DNA of 22,362 nucleotides from Thermoanaerobaculales bacterium (GCA_025456385.1 JALOKS010000046.1:1-22362), one strand, 5' to 3'. Shown: positions 1-7,862, counted from the stretch's first letter. The notes: generated from the letters alone by a model not told the origin. A program made the numbers and translations.

Positions 1-1605
1 GACCAGCGTCTGAACGTGGTGGTGGTGATCGACAACACGAGCATCCGGCCCACCAGCCGCAACCGGGTCGTCGGCACGCTCAAGGAGATTCTCGCGGCCA
101 GTCTCGGCCCCGAGGACAGAGTGATCGTCGCCACCCAGGGGCCGGGGCTCGCGGTCCGCCACGGGTTCGCGGATCCCGTGGAGGAGCTCGGCGCGGTGCT
201 CGACACCGTCGCCGGCGAGATCGCGAGCACCGCCCAGTTCGAGTCCGAGCGGCTGGCGATCATCTCCGAGCTCAAGCGGGCTCCGGCCATGACTCCCGGC
301 GGCGGCGAGCAGGGCGTGGCCGGATCGCCCCTCGTCCGCGATGACGTCGTCAACGCCGCTCGGTCGGTCCTCGAGCGCATCCACTCGTACCAGCAGTGGC
401 GCTACGACGTCACGCGCCAGGCCGCGGCCGACCTGGGCGTCTTCATGGATGCGCTCGCCGGCCTCCCCGGCCGCAAGGCGCTCCTCTTCGTCGGCGAGGG
501 TACGCCGTTCCGGGTCGCCGAGACCCTCTACCAGGCGTGGGACGAGAAGTACCAGTTCACCTGGATCGGGATGGCCGACCCTCCGAGCGACCTCGCGACC
601 CTGTCGGCGCCGCTCGAGGCCAACCGGCGCAACCTGCAGCGGGTCTACGAGGCCGTCGCCGCCCGAGCCGCGGCGAGCCGCATCACCTTCTACGCGATCG
701 ATGCCGGTCAGGAGCTGACGACCTCGCAGTCGAGCGCGGAGCACCCCGGTTACTCGGGGGCATCCCTGCACGAAACAGCGCGGCTCCTCCATCAGCAGCA
801 GAGCCTGCAGCTGCTGGCGGCAGAGAGCGGCGGGCGGCACTTCACCAACCTCGAGAACGTCGGCCTCGTGGTGGGCAGCCTGGCCGAGGACTTCGCCCAC
901 TACTACTCGCTGGGCTTCGCGCCACCGGGCGCACCCGACGGCGAGTACCGGCCGCTCGAGGTGCGGGTGCGCCGGCCGGGCCTCACGGTGCGCCACCGCT
1001 CGGGCTTCCGGGACAAGACCCTCGGCGACCTCATGGCCGATCGGCTGCAGTCGGCTCTGACCCTCGACGTGGCCGAGAACCCTCTCGGCGTCAGGGTCGA
1101 GCCCCTGGAGTCCGACCGGGTGAAGCGGGGGCAGTACCGGCTGCGCCTCCTGGCCAGAGTCCCGATCGCCGGCCTGTTGCTGGTGCCCCAGGCGGGCGAG
1201 CACCTCGGGCGCATCTCCGCCTGGGTCGCCGTTGCCGATGAGTTCGGCGGCACCTCCGAGGTGCACGGACGGCGCCTGCCGGTCCGCATCCCCGACGAGC
1301 AGCTGGCGACGGCCCTGGAGCAGGACGTGGGCTATGCGCTCGAAATCCTCGTGGGGGGCGGACGCCAGCGGGTCGCGGTGCTGGTGCGCGACGAGATCGC
1401 CCTCATCACCTCAACCGTCACTCTCGAGGTCCTCGACGGGAAAGCCGTCGCGCTCGCGCGGCTCGAGGATGAGGCGGCCGCGGCGGTAGTCGAGGATCGC
1501 GCGGAAGCGGCCGAGGAGGCCGTTGCCGAGGATGCCGTTCACACGGCGGAAGCTGCGCGTCGCCGCGACGCTGTGGGCGTGCAGGAAGGCCGCGGGGACC
1601 CGTGA
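1..1605 (+). CDS. VWFA-related domain protein, 5'-truncated by window edge
   Basis: The reading frame is open from base 1, so the N-terminus (probably a signal peptide and upstream strands) lies outside the window. 534 residues are visible. It begins in the first strand of a von Willebrand A fold, VVVVIDNTS, where the MIDAS-like Asp is about residue 11, but the canonical DxSxS is degenerate (DNTSI). Later blocks match the Acidobacteriota-type VWFA-related family: RKALLFVGEG, the strand FYAIDAG, SGGRHFTNLENV, and YYSLGFAPP followed by EVRVRRPGLTVRHRSGF. Proteins of this family are generally exported and of unknown function. Homology-like sequence appears to end near STVTLEVL (about base 1440). 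The last roughly 55-65 residues are Ala/Glu-rich and lie antisense to the convergent protease gene, so they look like read-through into an opposing gene. Family confidence is good; the true C-terminus is uncertain. Confidence 0.85.
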   Translation, partial: DQRLNVVVVIDNTSIRPTSRNRVVGTLKEILAASLGPEDRVIVATQGPGLAVRHGFADPVEELGAVLDTVAGEIASTAQFESERLAIISELKRAPAMTPGGGEQGVAGSPLVRDDVVNAARSVLERIHSYQQWRYDVTRQAAADLGVFMDALAGLPGRKALLFVGEGTPFRVAETLYQAWDEKYQFTWIGMADPPSDLATLSAPLEANRRNLQRVYEAVAARAAASRITFYAIDAGQELTTSQSSAEHPGYSGASLHETARLLHQQQSLQLLAAESGGRHFTNLENVGLVVGSLAEDFAHYYSLGFAPPGAPDGEYRPLEVRVRRPGLTVRHRSGFRDKTLGDLMADRLQSALTLDVAENPLGVRVEPLESDRVKRGQYRLRLLARVPIAGLLLVPQAGEHLGRISAWVAVADEFGGTSEVHGRRLPVRIPDEQLATALEQDVGYALEILVGGGRQRVAVLVRDEIALITSTVTLEVLDGKAVALARLEDEAAAAVVEDRAEAAEEAVAEDAVHTAEAARRRDAVGVQEGRGDP

Positions 1606-2382
1606 CAGGCTGAGCGTCCCGAGCTCGATGCCGGCGACCGGAGCGAGCTTCGCGTCGGCCTCGCCGCCGACGCCCCGTGCGGTGACCGCGATGTGGGCCT
1701 CGGGAACCTGGAGATGGCGGTGGGAGCCGCGGATCAGCAGTAGGTGGTTCTCGGTGCCGGTGTCGACCAAGAGCTTCGCCTTGAGGGAGCGTCCGTCGAC
1801 GGTGGTGATGCGGGCGGTGACGAAGGGCCGCCGCCGATCGATGACGAGCGGGACCACGTAGCCGCGTCCCCGGTAGATGAAGCTGGCCGTCTCGTGGAGG
1901 ATCACCGTCCCGCGCTGCGGGTCGATGTCGACGACGAAGTGCTCGAAGAGCTCGCTGCCGAGCAATCCGGAGAAAGGCGGGCTCGGAGCCGCGGCGGGTC
2001 CGGCGCCGAGGTCGTGGACGGCGAGGCCGGTGCGGAACAGGACACCGCCGGCAGCCCGCAGGGGCACATCGGGCGCGATCAGCACCGGCAGGCGGACACC
2101 GCCCATGCCGGTGCCCCAGCCCGCCGGCCGGGTGTGGAGCCCGAGCGCCTGCGCCAGGGTGGGGTCGGTGAGGGCGGTCAGCTCGCTCCCGGAGTCGATG
2201 ACGAAGTCGAGCGGCGGCGAGCCACCGATCGCGATCGGCACCGTCGGCAGTCCGCGGGCAGGTGTCAGCGGCAGCTCGAAGGAGCAGGGGGAAACCGCAG
2301 TCTGGTCGGCGGCGAGCCCGCCCGCAGGGGCGAGGGCGAGCTGGGCGGCGGCGAGGGCGAAGGCCCGTTTCAGGTGCCGCAT
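1411..2382 (-). CDS. Two-domain retropepsin-like aspartyl protease, exported
   Basis: 323 residues from the ATG at 2382; an in-frame GTG at 2391 is the alternative start. The N-terminus MRHLKRAFALAAAQLALAPA is a plausible Sec signal peptide, so the enzyme is probably periplasmic or secreted. Two catalytic motifs are visible: FVIDSGSELT (D63) and LLVDTGTENH (D207). Each is followed by the hydrophobic closing block of the clan AA fold: SGLLGSELFEHFVVDID in the first half and NGILGNGLLGRFRAILDY in the second. The chain therefore carries two complete retropepsin-like halves and could form the active site as a single-chain pseudodimer. Substrates are unknown. The gene converges on and overlaps the VWA-protein gene by 195 nt. 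A -10-like TACACT (2398-2403, minus strand) sits just upstream, giving a leader of only about 10 nt or none. Confidence 0.82.
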   Translation of the reverse strand: MRHLKRAFALAAAQLALAPAGGLAADQTAVSPCSFELPLTPARGLPTVPIAIGGSPPLDFVIDSGSELTALTDPTLAQALGLHTRPAGWGTGMGGVRLPVLIAPDVPLRAAGGVLFRTGLAVHDLGAGPAAAPSPPFSGLLGSELFEHFVVDIDPQRGTVILHETASFIYRGRGYVVPLVIDRRRPFVTARITTVDGRSLKAKLLVDTGTENHLLLIRGSHRHLQVPEAHIAVTARGVGGEADAKLAPVAGIELGTLSLSRVPAAFLHAHSVAATRSFRRVNGILGNGLLGRFRAILDYRRGRLILEPRERDGFPVEDLESDG

Positions 2383-2397
2383 CTGAATCACCGAGGC

Positions 2398-2403
2398 AGT
2401 GTA
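2398..2403 (-). promoter_or_regulatory. Putative -10 element (TACACT) for the aspartyl protease
   Basis: On the minus strand the sequence reads GCGTACACTGCC. It lies 15 nt before the ATG at 2382 and 6 nt before the GTG at 2391. The same GCTACACT-like string precedes two other minus-strand genes in this window (7768-7773 and 11632-11637). No convincing -35 hexamer is seen. Confidence 0.4.
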
Positions 2404-2470
2404 CGCGATGGCGGGCGGCCCTGGATTTGCGGCTGCCGGGAGCCGGCGACCTGCCGCCGGCGGAAGGGTC

Positions 2471-2476
2471 TACAAT
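2471..2476 (+). promoter_or_regulatory. Putative -10 element (TACAAT) for the molybdopterin oxidoreductase
   Basis: TACAAT in the context GTCTACAATCACC ends 7 nt before the ATG at 2484. The transcript would be leaderless or almost so. No good -35 match is seen at 16-18 nt upstream. Confidence 0.4.
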
Positions 2477-2483
2477 CACCGTG

Positions 2484-4670
2484 ATGGCCGGCGACGAGCT
2501 GCGGGCGACGAAGCACTTCCGGGCCTGCAACCTGTGCGAAGCGATCTGCGGCCTCGCGATCGAGGTCCGGGGCCGCGAGATCCTCGCCATCCGCGGCGAT
2601 CGCGACGACCCCTTCAGCCGCGGCCACGTCTGCCCCAAAGCCGTGGCTCTCCAGGATCTGCACAACGACCCGGACCGGTTGCGGCAACCCCTGCGCCGGG
2701 AGGACGGTGCGTGGCGGACCGTCTCCTGGGAGGAGGCCCTCGACGACGCGGCGCGGCGGATCCGCTCGGTGCAGGACCGGCACGGCCGCGACGCGGTCGC
2801 GGTCTACCTCGGCAACCCGACGGTCCACAGCTGGGGCGCGCTGCTCTTCGCTCCGGCCCTGATCCGCTGCCTGCAGCCCGCGGCCACCTTCTCCGCCACC
2901 TCGGTCGACCAGCTGCCGCACCACGTGGCGGCGCTCCTGATGTTCGGCCACAAGCTGCTGCTGCCGGTGCCCGACATCGACCGCACGCGGCACCTGCTGA
3001 TGCTCGGTGCCAACCCCCTGGTCTCCAACGGCAGCATGATGACCGCCCCGGGCGTCGGGCGGCGCCTCGCCGAGCTGCGGGCCCGCGGCGGCACGCTGGT
3101 GGTGGTCGACCCGCGCCGCACCGAGACCGCGGCGCAGGCCGACCGCCATCACTTCATCCGTCCGGGCACCGATGCGCTGCTCCTCGCGGCGCTGCTGCGT
3201 ACGATTCTCGACGAGAAGCTCGCGCGGCCGGGGCGACTCGCGGCCTGGTGCGATGGCCTCGATGAGCTGCCCGGGCTCCTCGCCGACTTCGAGCCGCGGC
3301 GCGTAGCTGCGGCGACCGGCATCCCGGCCGAGGACATCGTCGCCATGGCGCGGAGCTTCGCGGCCGCGCCGGCCGCTGTCTGCTACGGCCGGATGGGTGT
3401 CTCGACCCAGAGCTTCGGCAGCCTCTGCCAGTGGCTGATCAACCTCCTCAACCTGGTCACCGGCAACCTCGATCGGCCGGGCGGTGCGATGTTCACGGCG
3501 CCGGCGGTGGACCTCGTGGCGCGCACCGGCGCCGGGCGGCTCGGTGGGCGGCGGAGCCGCACCCGCGGCCTGCCCGCCTTCGGCGGCGAGCTGCCGGTGG
3601 CGGCGCTGGCCGAGGAGATCCTCGGCGAGGGGCCGGGAAGGATCCGGGCGCTCATCACCGTGGCGGGCAACCCGGTGCTGTCGACGCCCAACGGGCCCGC
3701 CCTCGAGCGCGCGCTCGAGAGCCTCGAGCTCCTGGTCGCGGTCGATCCCTACCTCAACGAGACCACCCGCCACGCGGACCTCGTCCTGCCGCCGACCTCG
3801 GCGCTCGAGCGCGACCAGTACGACCTCGTCTTCAACCTGCTCGCGGTGCGCAACGTGGCGCGCTACTCGCCCGCCCTGTTCGAGCCTGGACCCGAGCAGC
3901 GGCACGACTGGCAGATCCTCGAGGGCCTCCGGTGCCGTCTCGACCGGGGCACGGTCGGTGAGCGCTGGCGGCGCTGGCTGAGCGCCCGCCTGGGCCCTCG
4001 GCGGCTCCTCGACCTCGGCCTCCGGAGCGGCCCCTACGGCTCTGGCCTGCGGCCCTTCGGCCGCGGCCTCGATCTCGCCGCGCTCGGGCGCGCGCCGCAC
4101 GGCCTCGACCTCGGGCCGCTCGAGCCCTGCCTGCCCGGCCGACTGCGCACCCACGATCAACGCATCGCCGCGGCCCCTGCGCCCCTGGTCGCCGACCTGC
4201 CGCGCCTCGAGCGCGCGCTCGAGGAGCTGCCGCCGGAGGGCTCGCTGACGCTCATCGGCCGCCGCCACCTGCGCTCCAACAACTCGTGGATGCACAACAG
4301 CGCCCGTCTGATGGGCGGCCGCGAGCGCTGCGTGCTCTTGATGAACCCGACGGACGCGGCCCGTCTCGGCCTCGCCGCCGGAAGCCGGGTGGCGGTCGTC
4401 TCGCGGGTCGGCCGGATCGAGGTGCCGCTCGAGCCGAGCGACGAGGTGATGCCCGGCGTCGTCAGCCTGCCGCACGGCTGGGGGCACCACCGGCCCGGGA
4501 CTCGTCTGACCGTGGCCGAGGCCCACGCGGGAGCCAGCGCCAACGACCTCACCGACGAGCAGGCGGTCGACCCGGTGTGCGGCAATGCCGTTCTCAACGG
4601 CGTCCCGGTGCGCGTCGAGGCGGTGGCGGACGCGCGCGCTGTCAGCCCTGGGCGTACATCTCGTCGATGA
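2484..4670 (+). CDS. Molybdopterin-dependent oxidoreductase with one N-terminal [4Fe-4S] cluster
   Basis: 728 residues from the ATG at 2484 (a GTG lies directly before it; the open frame extends further upstream but that part is antisense to the protease gene). The N-terminal cluster motif is C15-x2-C18-x3-C22-x27-C50, followed by the conserved PK. Mo-bis-PGD binding blocks include LMLGANPLVSNGS, VVVDPRRTETA, FIRPGTDALLLAALL and ITVAGNPVLSTPNGP. The C-terminal dinucleotide-binding domain (about 590-715) contains NNSWMHNS and SLPHGWGHHRPG. This fits the formate dehydrogenase/NarB-like DMSO reductase superfamily, specifically the orphan branch annotated as molybdopterin oxidoreductase family protein in mycobacteria and others. 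In the region where formate dehydrogenase has Cys/Sec I see SATSVDQLPHH, so Ser may be the Mo ligand (inference). Substrate is unknown. No electron-transfer, membrane or chaperone subunit is adjacent. The 3' end overlaps the convergent acyl-CoA synthetase by 29 nt. Confidence 0.87.
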   Translation: MAGDELRATKHFRACNLCEAICGLAIEVRGREILAIRGDRDDPFSRGHVCPKAVALQDLHNDPDRLRQPLRREDGAWRTVSWEEALDDAARRIRSVQDRHGRDAVAVYLGNPTVHSWGALLFAPALIRCLQPAATFSATSVDQLPHHVAALLMFGHKLLLPVPDIDRTRHLLMLGANPLVSNGSMMTAPGVGRRLAELRARGGTLVVVDPRRTETAAQADRHHFIRPGTDALLLAALLRTILDEKLARPGRLAAWCDGLDELPGLLADFEPRRVAAATGIPAEDIVAMARSFAAAPAAVCYGRMGVSTQSFGSLCQWLINLLNLVTGNLDRPGGAMFTAPAVDLVARTGAGRLGGRRSRTRGLPAFGGELPVAALAEEILGEGPGRIRALITVAGNPVLSTPNGPALERALESLELLVAVDPYLNETTRHADLVLPPTSALERDQYDLVFNLLAVRNVARYSPALFEPGPEQRHDWQILEGLRCRLDRGTVGERWRRWLSARLGPRRLLDLGLRSGPYGSGLRPFGRGLDLAALGRAPHGLDLGPLEPCLPGRLRTHDQRIAAAPAPLVADLPRLERALEELPPEGSLTLIGRRHLRSNNSWMHNSARLMGGRERCVLLMNPTDAARLGLAAGSRVAVVSRVGRIEVPLEPSDEVMPGVVSLPHGWGHHRPGTRLTVAEAHAGASANDLTDEQAVDPVCGNAVLNGVPVRVEAVADARAVSPGRTSRR

Positions 4671-6420
4671 GCCCGGCGAAGCGGGCGAGCAGGACGCGGC
4701 GCTTGAGTTTGAGGGTCGGCGTGAGCTCGCCGGCCTCCTGCGTGAACTCCTCCGGGATCAGGCGGAACTCCCGCACCCGCTCGTAGCGCGAGAACGAGGC
4801 CATCGCGGCGTCGACGACGCCGCGGTAGTGCTCGCGGACCACCGGATCGGCGCACAGGCCCGGGAGGTCGCCCGGAAGGCCGCGCTCGGCGGCCCACGCC
4901 AGCAGCACCTCCGCCTGCGGCACGATGAGGGCGCTGATAAAGTGGCGCCGGTCGCCGACCACCATGGCCTGGGCGATGAAGGGGTCCGCCTTGAGGGCGT
5001 TCTCGAGTGGCTGCGGGGCGACGTTCTTGCCGCCGGCGGTGACGACGAGCTCCTTGATGCGGTCGGTGATGAAGAGGAAGCCGTCGGCGTCGAGGTGGCC
5101 GACGTCGCCGGTGTGCAGCCAGCCGTCGCCGTCGACGGCCTCGGCGGTGGCCGCCGGCTTGCGCCAGTACTCCTTCATCACGATGTCGCCGCGGACGCAG
5201 ATCTCGCCGTCGGCCGCTATCGTGAGCTCGACACCGGGCCCGGGCTTGCCGACGCTGCCGAATCGGCAGTCGGCGCGCCGGTTGGCGGTCGCGGCGCCGG
5301 TGAGCTCGGTCATGCCCCAGGCCTCGATGATGCGGATGCCGATGGCGTCGAAGAACTCGGCGAGCCCCTTCGCGAGGGGGGCCCCGGTCGACACGTAGTA
5401 GCCGATGTTGCCGCCGGTCGCGGCGTGGATCTTCCGGAACACGAGAGCGGTCGCGAGCCGGTGCTGGAGCTCGAGGACGGCCCCGACGCCGCCCGCCGCC
5501 GCGGCCGCGTTGAATCGGCGGCCGACTCCGAGGGCCCAGGTGAAGAGCGCGCGGCGGGCCGCGGATCCCTGCTGGAGTCCGGCGTGGATGCGGCCGTGGA
5601 TCTTCTCGTAGACGCGGGGCACGGCGACGATGTGGGTGGGGCGGACCTCGCGCAGGTTGTCGCCGAGGGTCTCGAAGCTCTCGGCGTAGGCGATGGTGAA
5701 GCCGTGGAGCAGCGCGAAGGTGTCGACCACGCGCTGCAGGATGTGGGAGAGGGGCAGGAAGGACAGCAGCGAGTCTCCCGGCCGGCCTTCGAAGAAGGGG
5801 AGGATGGCGTCGTACTCGGCGAGGAAGCCGCGGTGGGTGAGCACCACGCCCTTGGGGTCGCCGGTGGTGCCGGAGGTGTAGACGATGGTGACCACGTCCT
5901 CGGGGCGCGCCGCGCACGCCATGTCCTCGAACTCAGCGCGCGAGCGGCCCGCCCCGGCCGTCTTCAGGGTGTCGAGGCTGATGACCAGCTCGTCCTCGGG
6001 GAGGGCCTCCGGGTAGAGGACGACGACCTTCTCGAGCGAGGGCACCGACGCCCGGATCGCGAGGATCGTCCGCAGGTGCTCCATCGACGAGACGAAGACC
6101 GCGCGCACCTCGGCGTCGCGCAGGATGTAGGCGATCTGCGCTGGGATCAGGGTGGTGTAGAGAGGCACGGTGACGATGCCGGCCGCCATGGCGGCGACGT
6201 CCGAGGTCGCCCACTCGGGGCGATTCTCGGACAGGATGGCGATCCGGTCGCCGCGCGTGCAGCCGAGGCTCAGGAGGCCGAAAGCGGTCTGCGAGACCTG
6301 GTCGAGCGCCCACTCGAAGCTGTGCTCCTGCCAGGCCCCCCGACGTTTGACGGCAAAGGCGGCGTGCGGGCCGCGGTCTCGGACGATGTCGAGAAAGCGG
6401 GTGTTCAGGGTTGCCGTCAT
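4642..6420 (-). CDS. Long-chain acyl-CoA synthetase (AMP-forming, FadD/ACSL type)
   Basis: 592 residues. It activates a fatty acid to acyl-AMP and then acyl-CoA at the cytosolic face of the membrane. ANL-superfamily motifs in order are YTSGTTGDPKG (181-191, phosphate loop), FLPLSHILQR (221-230), STGAPL (344-349), EAWGMTELTG (366-375), GDGWLHTGDVG (431-441), DRIKEL (453-458) and the C-terminal TPTLKLKR with the adenylation lysine at K571. The SHILQR and WGMTELTG blocks, together with the length, favour the long-chain (FadD15/ACSL-like) group over acetyl-CoA synthetases. The ATG at 6420 is supported by GGGAGAG about 8 nt upstream and by a promoter at 6450-6478. The stop overlaps the oxidoreductase tail. 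Chain-length specificity cannot be read from the sequence. Confidence 0.93.
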   Translation of the reverse strand: MTATLNTRFLDIVRDRGPHAAFAVKRRGAWQEHSFEWALDQVSQTAFGLLSLGCTRGDRIAILSENRPEWATSDVAAMAAGIVTVPLYTTLIPAQIAYILRDAEVRAVFVSSMEHLRTILAIRASVPSLEKVVVLYPEALPEDELVISLDTLKTAGAGRSRAEFEDMACAARPEDVVTIVYTSGTTGDPKGVVLTHRGFLAEYDAILPFFEGRPGDSLLSFLPLSHILQRVVDTFALLHGFTIAYAESFETLGDNLREVRPTHIVAVPRVYEKIHGRIHAGLQQGSAARRALFTWALGVGRRFNAAAAAGGVGAVLELQHRLATALVFRKIHAATGGNIGYYVSTGAPLAKGLAEFFDAIGIRIIEAWGMTELTGAATANRRADCRFGSVGKPGPGVELTIAADGEICVRGDIVMKEYWRKPAATAEAVDGDGWLHTGDVGHLDADGFLFITDRIKELVVTAGGKNVAPQPLENALKADPFIAQAMVVGDRRHFISALIVPQAEVLLAWAAERGLPGDLPGLCADPVVREHYRGVVDAAMASFSRYERVREFRLIPEEFTQEAGELTPTLKLKRRVLLARFAGLIDEMYAQG

Positions 6421-6449
6421 CGGATCTCTCCCGTCCCGGGCCGGCCGTC

Positions 6450-6478
6450 ATTCTACGGCTGCCAGGGCCAGACAACAA
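6450..6478 (-). promoter_or_regulatory. Sigma70-like promoter for the acyl-CoA synthetase gene
   Basis: On the minus strand there is TTGTTG (6473-6478), a 17-nt spacer and TAGAAT (6450-6455). The start codon is at 6420 with a GGGAG ribosome site between. It is one of the better-formed promoters in the window. Confidence 0.5.
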
Positions 6479-6561
6479 TGAGTTGAATTCTCAGTACTGC
6501 GGGCTCGGCGGGGCGGGTGGCGGCGGGCGAGAACCGGCGCTCGTTCGCGCCGTAGTACCCA

Positions 6562-6583
6562 GCGACGCCCTGGGCGGCGTCGC
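6562..6583. other. Perfect 8-bp hairpin in the divergent intergenic region
   Basis: GCGACGCC (6562-6569) and GGCGTCGC (6576-6583) flank a 6-nt loop. It lies in the 230-nt region between the acyl-CoA synthetase start (6420) and the CGCGCP-protein start (6651). There is no T-run, so a terminator is unlikely. In DNA this GC-rich it could be coincidental, or it could lie in the 5' leader of the downstream gene. Confidence 0.25.
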
Positions 6584-6650
6584 AGGCGGTTGCCGGAAGG
6601 ACCAATGGACGCACCGGGCGCCGCGACCGCGAGCGGCGAAGGGACGGAGG

Positions 6651-7022
6651 ATGCGTGGCAGTCGTGCCGGGGCGCCCCGGCCTCTGACGGAGCGCGAGCT
6701 CGAGCTCATCGAGGCGCTGCTCGGCGGCGCCGGGGCCGCCGGCGGCCGCTATCTCGGACAGCTGGCGCGGCTGCGGGTGGTCGGCGGCTGCGGCTGCGGC
6801 TGTCCGAGCATCGACCTCGGGGTCGAAGGCGGTGGCGACGGCGGTCCGGCGAGGCCGTTGGTGGTCGCTGACGCCGAGTCGCCCGAGGGGGAGCCCGTCG
6901 GCGTGATCCTGTGGGTGCGCGGCGGTGTCCTCAGCGGCCTCGAGGTTCACCCGTGGCGCCGCGCCGCCCAGGTACGCCTGCCGACCGCGACCACACTGAA
7001 CGCCGTGCGGAAGGGCGGCTAG
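6651..7022 (+). CDS. Small conserved hypothetical protein with a CGCGCP motif
   Basis: 123 residues from the ATG at 6651, with AAGGGACGGAGG directly upstream. A much longer upstream extension of the frame is low-complexity and unlikely to be translated. The start of the recognisable part, PLTERELELIEALL, is an amphipathic helix. The core is YLGQLARLRVVGGCGCGCPSIDL with C47, C49 and C51 in a CxCxC arrangement. It is followed by PLVVADAESPEGEPVGVILWVRGGVLSGLEV, which looks like beta strands. I recall this arrangement (a cysteine-rich CGCGCP turn, then an acidic strand pair ending in a G-x-L-x-x-L-E-V strand) from small uncharacterised bacterial proteins; no function is known to me. The cysteine triplet could bind metal or be redox active (inference). 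It ends 36 nt from the convergent TPR-like gene. Confidence 0.7.
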   Translation: MRGSRAGAPRPLTERELELIEALLGGAGAAGGRYLGQLARLRVVGGCGCGCPSIDLGVEGGGDGGPARPLVVADAESPEGEPVGVILWVRGGVLSGLEVHPWRRAAQVRLPTATTLNAVRKGG

Positions 7023-7058
7023 CGGCCGCCTCGCCGCTGGGCGCGGGGCCCGCAGGGA

Positions 7059-7742
7059 TCAGTTGACGATGCCGGACTCGCCCAGGTTCTGCTCCGCGTA
7101 CTCGAGGACCCGGTCGTAGTTCTCGTAGTCCTGGCAGTGGCGCTGGAGAAGGTGGAAGACGTCGGTCGCCTTGTCGACCTCGCCGACGTCGCCGAAGGCC
7201 ACCATCAGCTGCTCCAGGGACTCGCAGTCGCAGCGCCGGATGAAGGCGGAAGCCTCGGCGAAGACCACGCTGTAGCCGCCTTGGTTGGTCCAGCTCAGGC
7301 ACAGCGACAGGAAAGTGTAGATGTGGCCGATGTAGGTGTCGTCGTAGACCTCGTCCATGTACGGCAGGCAGCGCAGGAAGTAGGGGATCGCCTCGCCGTA
7401 GCGGCCGTCGTCGAAGAGGATGACCCCGAGCGTGTAGCACGACTGGCAGTAGACGCTGAGGACCTCGTCGAAGGTCTCGAGGTACACCTTGTACGAGGAG
7501 ATCGACTCCTCGAGAACCGATCGCGCGCTGTCGATCTCCTCGAGATCGTAGTGGATCGTGCCGATCAGGCCGGAGAGGAAGTTCCGCCAGTTGACCTCCT
7601 TTTCGACGGCCAGCAGGGCCTGGAGATCGCTGATGTCGGAGTGATCAGCGGTGCGGTCGTCCATGCGTTCGATGGCGCGTTCGATGCCTGCAGCAACGCG
7701 CCCGCTGTCGTCGCTGCCGGTGTACCAGTCTGGGATCTGCAT
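7059..7742 (-). CDS. TPR-like helical protein of unknown function
   Basis: 227 residues with no signal peptide or membrane segment, so probably cytosolic. The whole chain is predicted helical and shows TPR-like helix pairs, for example 71-110 (SARSVLEESISSYKVYLET then VYCQSCYTLGVILFDDG) and 113-150 (RYGEAIPYFLRCLPYMDEVY then a second helix). It also has several aromatic/Cys residues (C99, C102, C125, C148, C171, C173, C203). Such repeats usually mediate protein-protein contacts. I do not recognise a specific family. The ATG at 7742 is preceded by GAGAGGGACAGGA, a good ribosome-binding sequence. A -10-like TACACT lies at 7768-7773. It converges on the CGCGCP gene and diverges from the tiny Cys4 gene, so it appears to be a single-gene unit. 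Confidence 0.75.
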   Translation of the reverse strand: MQIPDWYTGSDDSGRVAAGIERAIERMDDRTADHSDISDLQALLAVEKEVNWRNFLSGLIGTIHYDLEEIDSARSVLEESISSYKVYLETFDEVLSVYCQSCYTLGVILFDDGRYGEAIPYFLRCLPYMDEVYDDTYIGHIYTFLSLCLSWTNQGGYSVVFAEASAFIRRCDCESLEQLMVAFGDVGEVDKATDVFHLLQRHCQDYENYDRVLEYAEQNLGESGIVN

Positions 7743-7767
7743 TCCTGTCCCTCTCCACCAAGCGCCG

Positions 7768-7796
7768 AGTGTAGCTCGATCGGCTGGCGATCTCCA
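7768..7796 (-). promoter_or_regulatory. Putative promoter for the TPR-like gene
   Basis: On the minus strand there is TGGAGA (7791-7796, 4 of 6 matches to TTGACA), a 17-nt spacer and TACACT (7768-7773) within GCTACACT. The start codon is at 7742, giving a leader of roughly 20 nt with a ribosome site. Confidence 0.45.
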
Positions 7797-7856
7797 CCGC
7801 CGGTCCGGCTCCCGCGCCGGTGTCGGCCGCGAGACGGGCGGCGCGGCGGCCTGCGC

Positions 7857-7862
7857 TATAAT
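7857..7862 (+). promoter_or_regulatory. Consensus -10 element (TATAAT) for the 42-aa protein
   Basis: A perfect TATAAT within GCGCTATAATCC ends 11 nt before the ATG at 7874, so the 5' leader would be only about 3-5 nt. No recognisable -35 hexamer is seen at the expected distance. An AT-rich hexamer like this stands out in the surrounding GC-rich DNA. Confidence 0.55.

Noticed and set aside
2262..2483. N-terminal extension of the oxidoreductase to 2262
   Set aside because: The extra 74 residues are antisense to the protease signal-peptide region and Arg/Gly-rich. The [4Fe-4S] domain starts right after the ATG at 2484.
2388..4526. A 712-codon minus-strand open frame opposite the molybdopterin oxidoreductase
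   Set aside because: Composition is Arg/Gly/Glu-rich and featureless, while the plus strand carries cofactor motifs. It is a shadow frame.
4585..6486. A 633-codon plus-strand open frame opposite the acyl-CoA synthetase
   Set aside because: It reads as low-complexity Gly/Val/Asp/Glu sequence complementary to conserved ANL motifs on the minus strand.
7023..7058. Terminator between the convergent CGCGCP-protein and TPR-like genes
   Set aside because: The 36-nt gap is GC-rich but shows no clear stem with a T-run on either strand.
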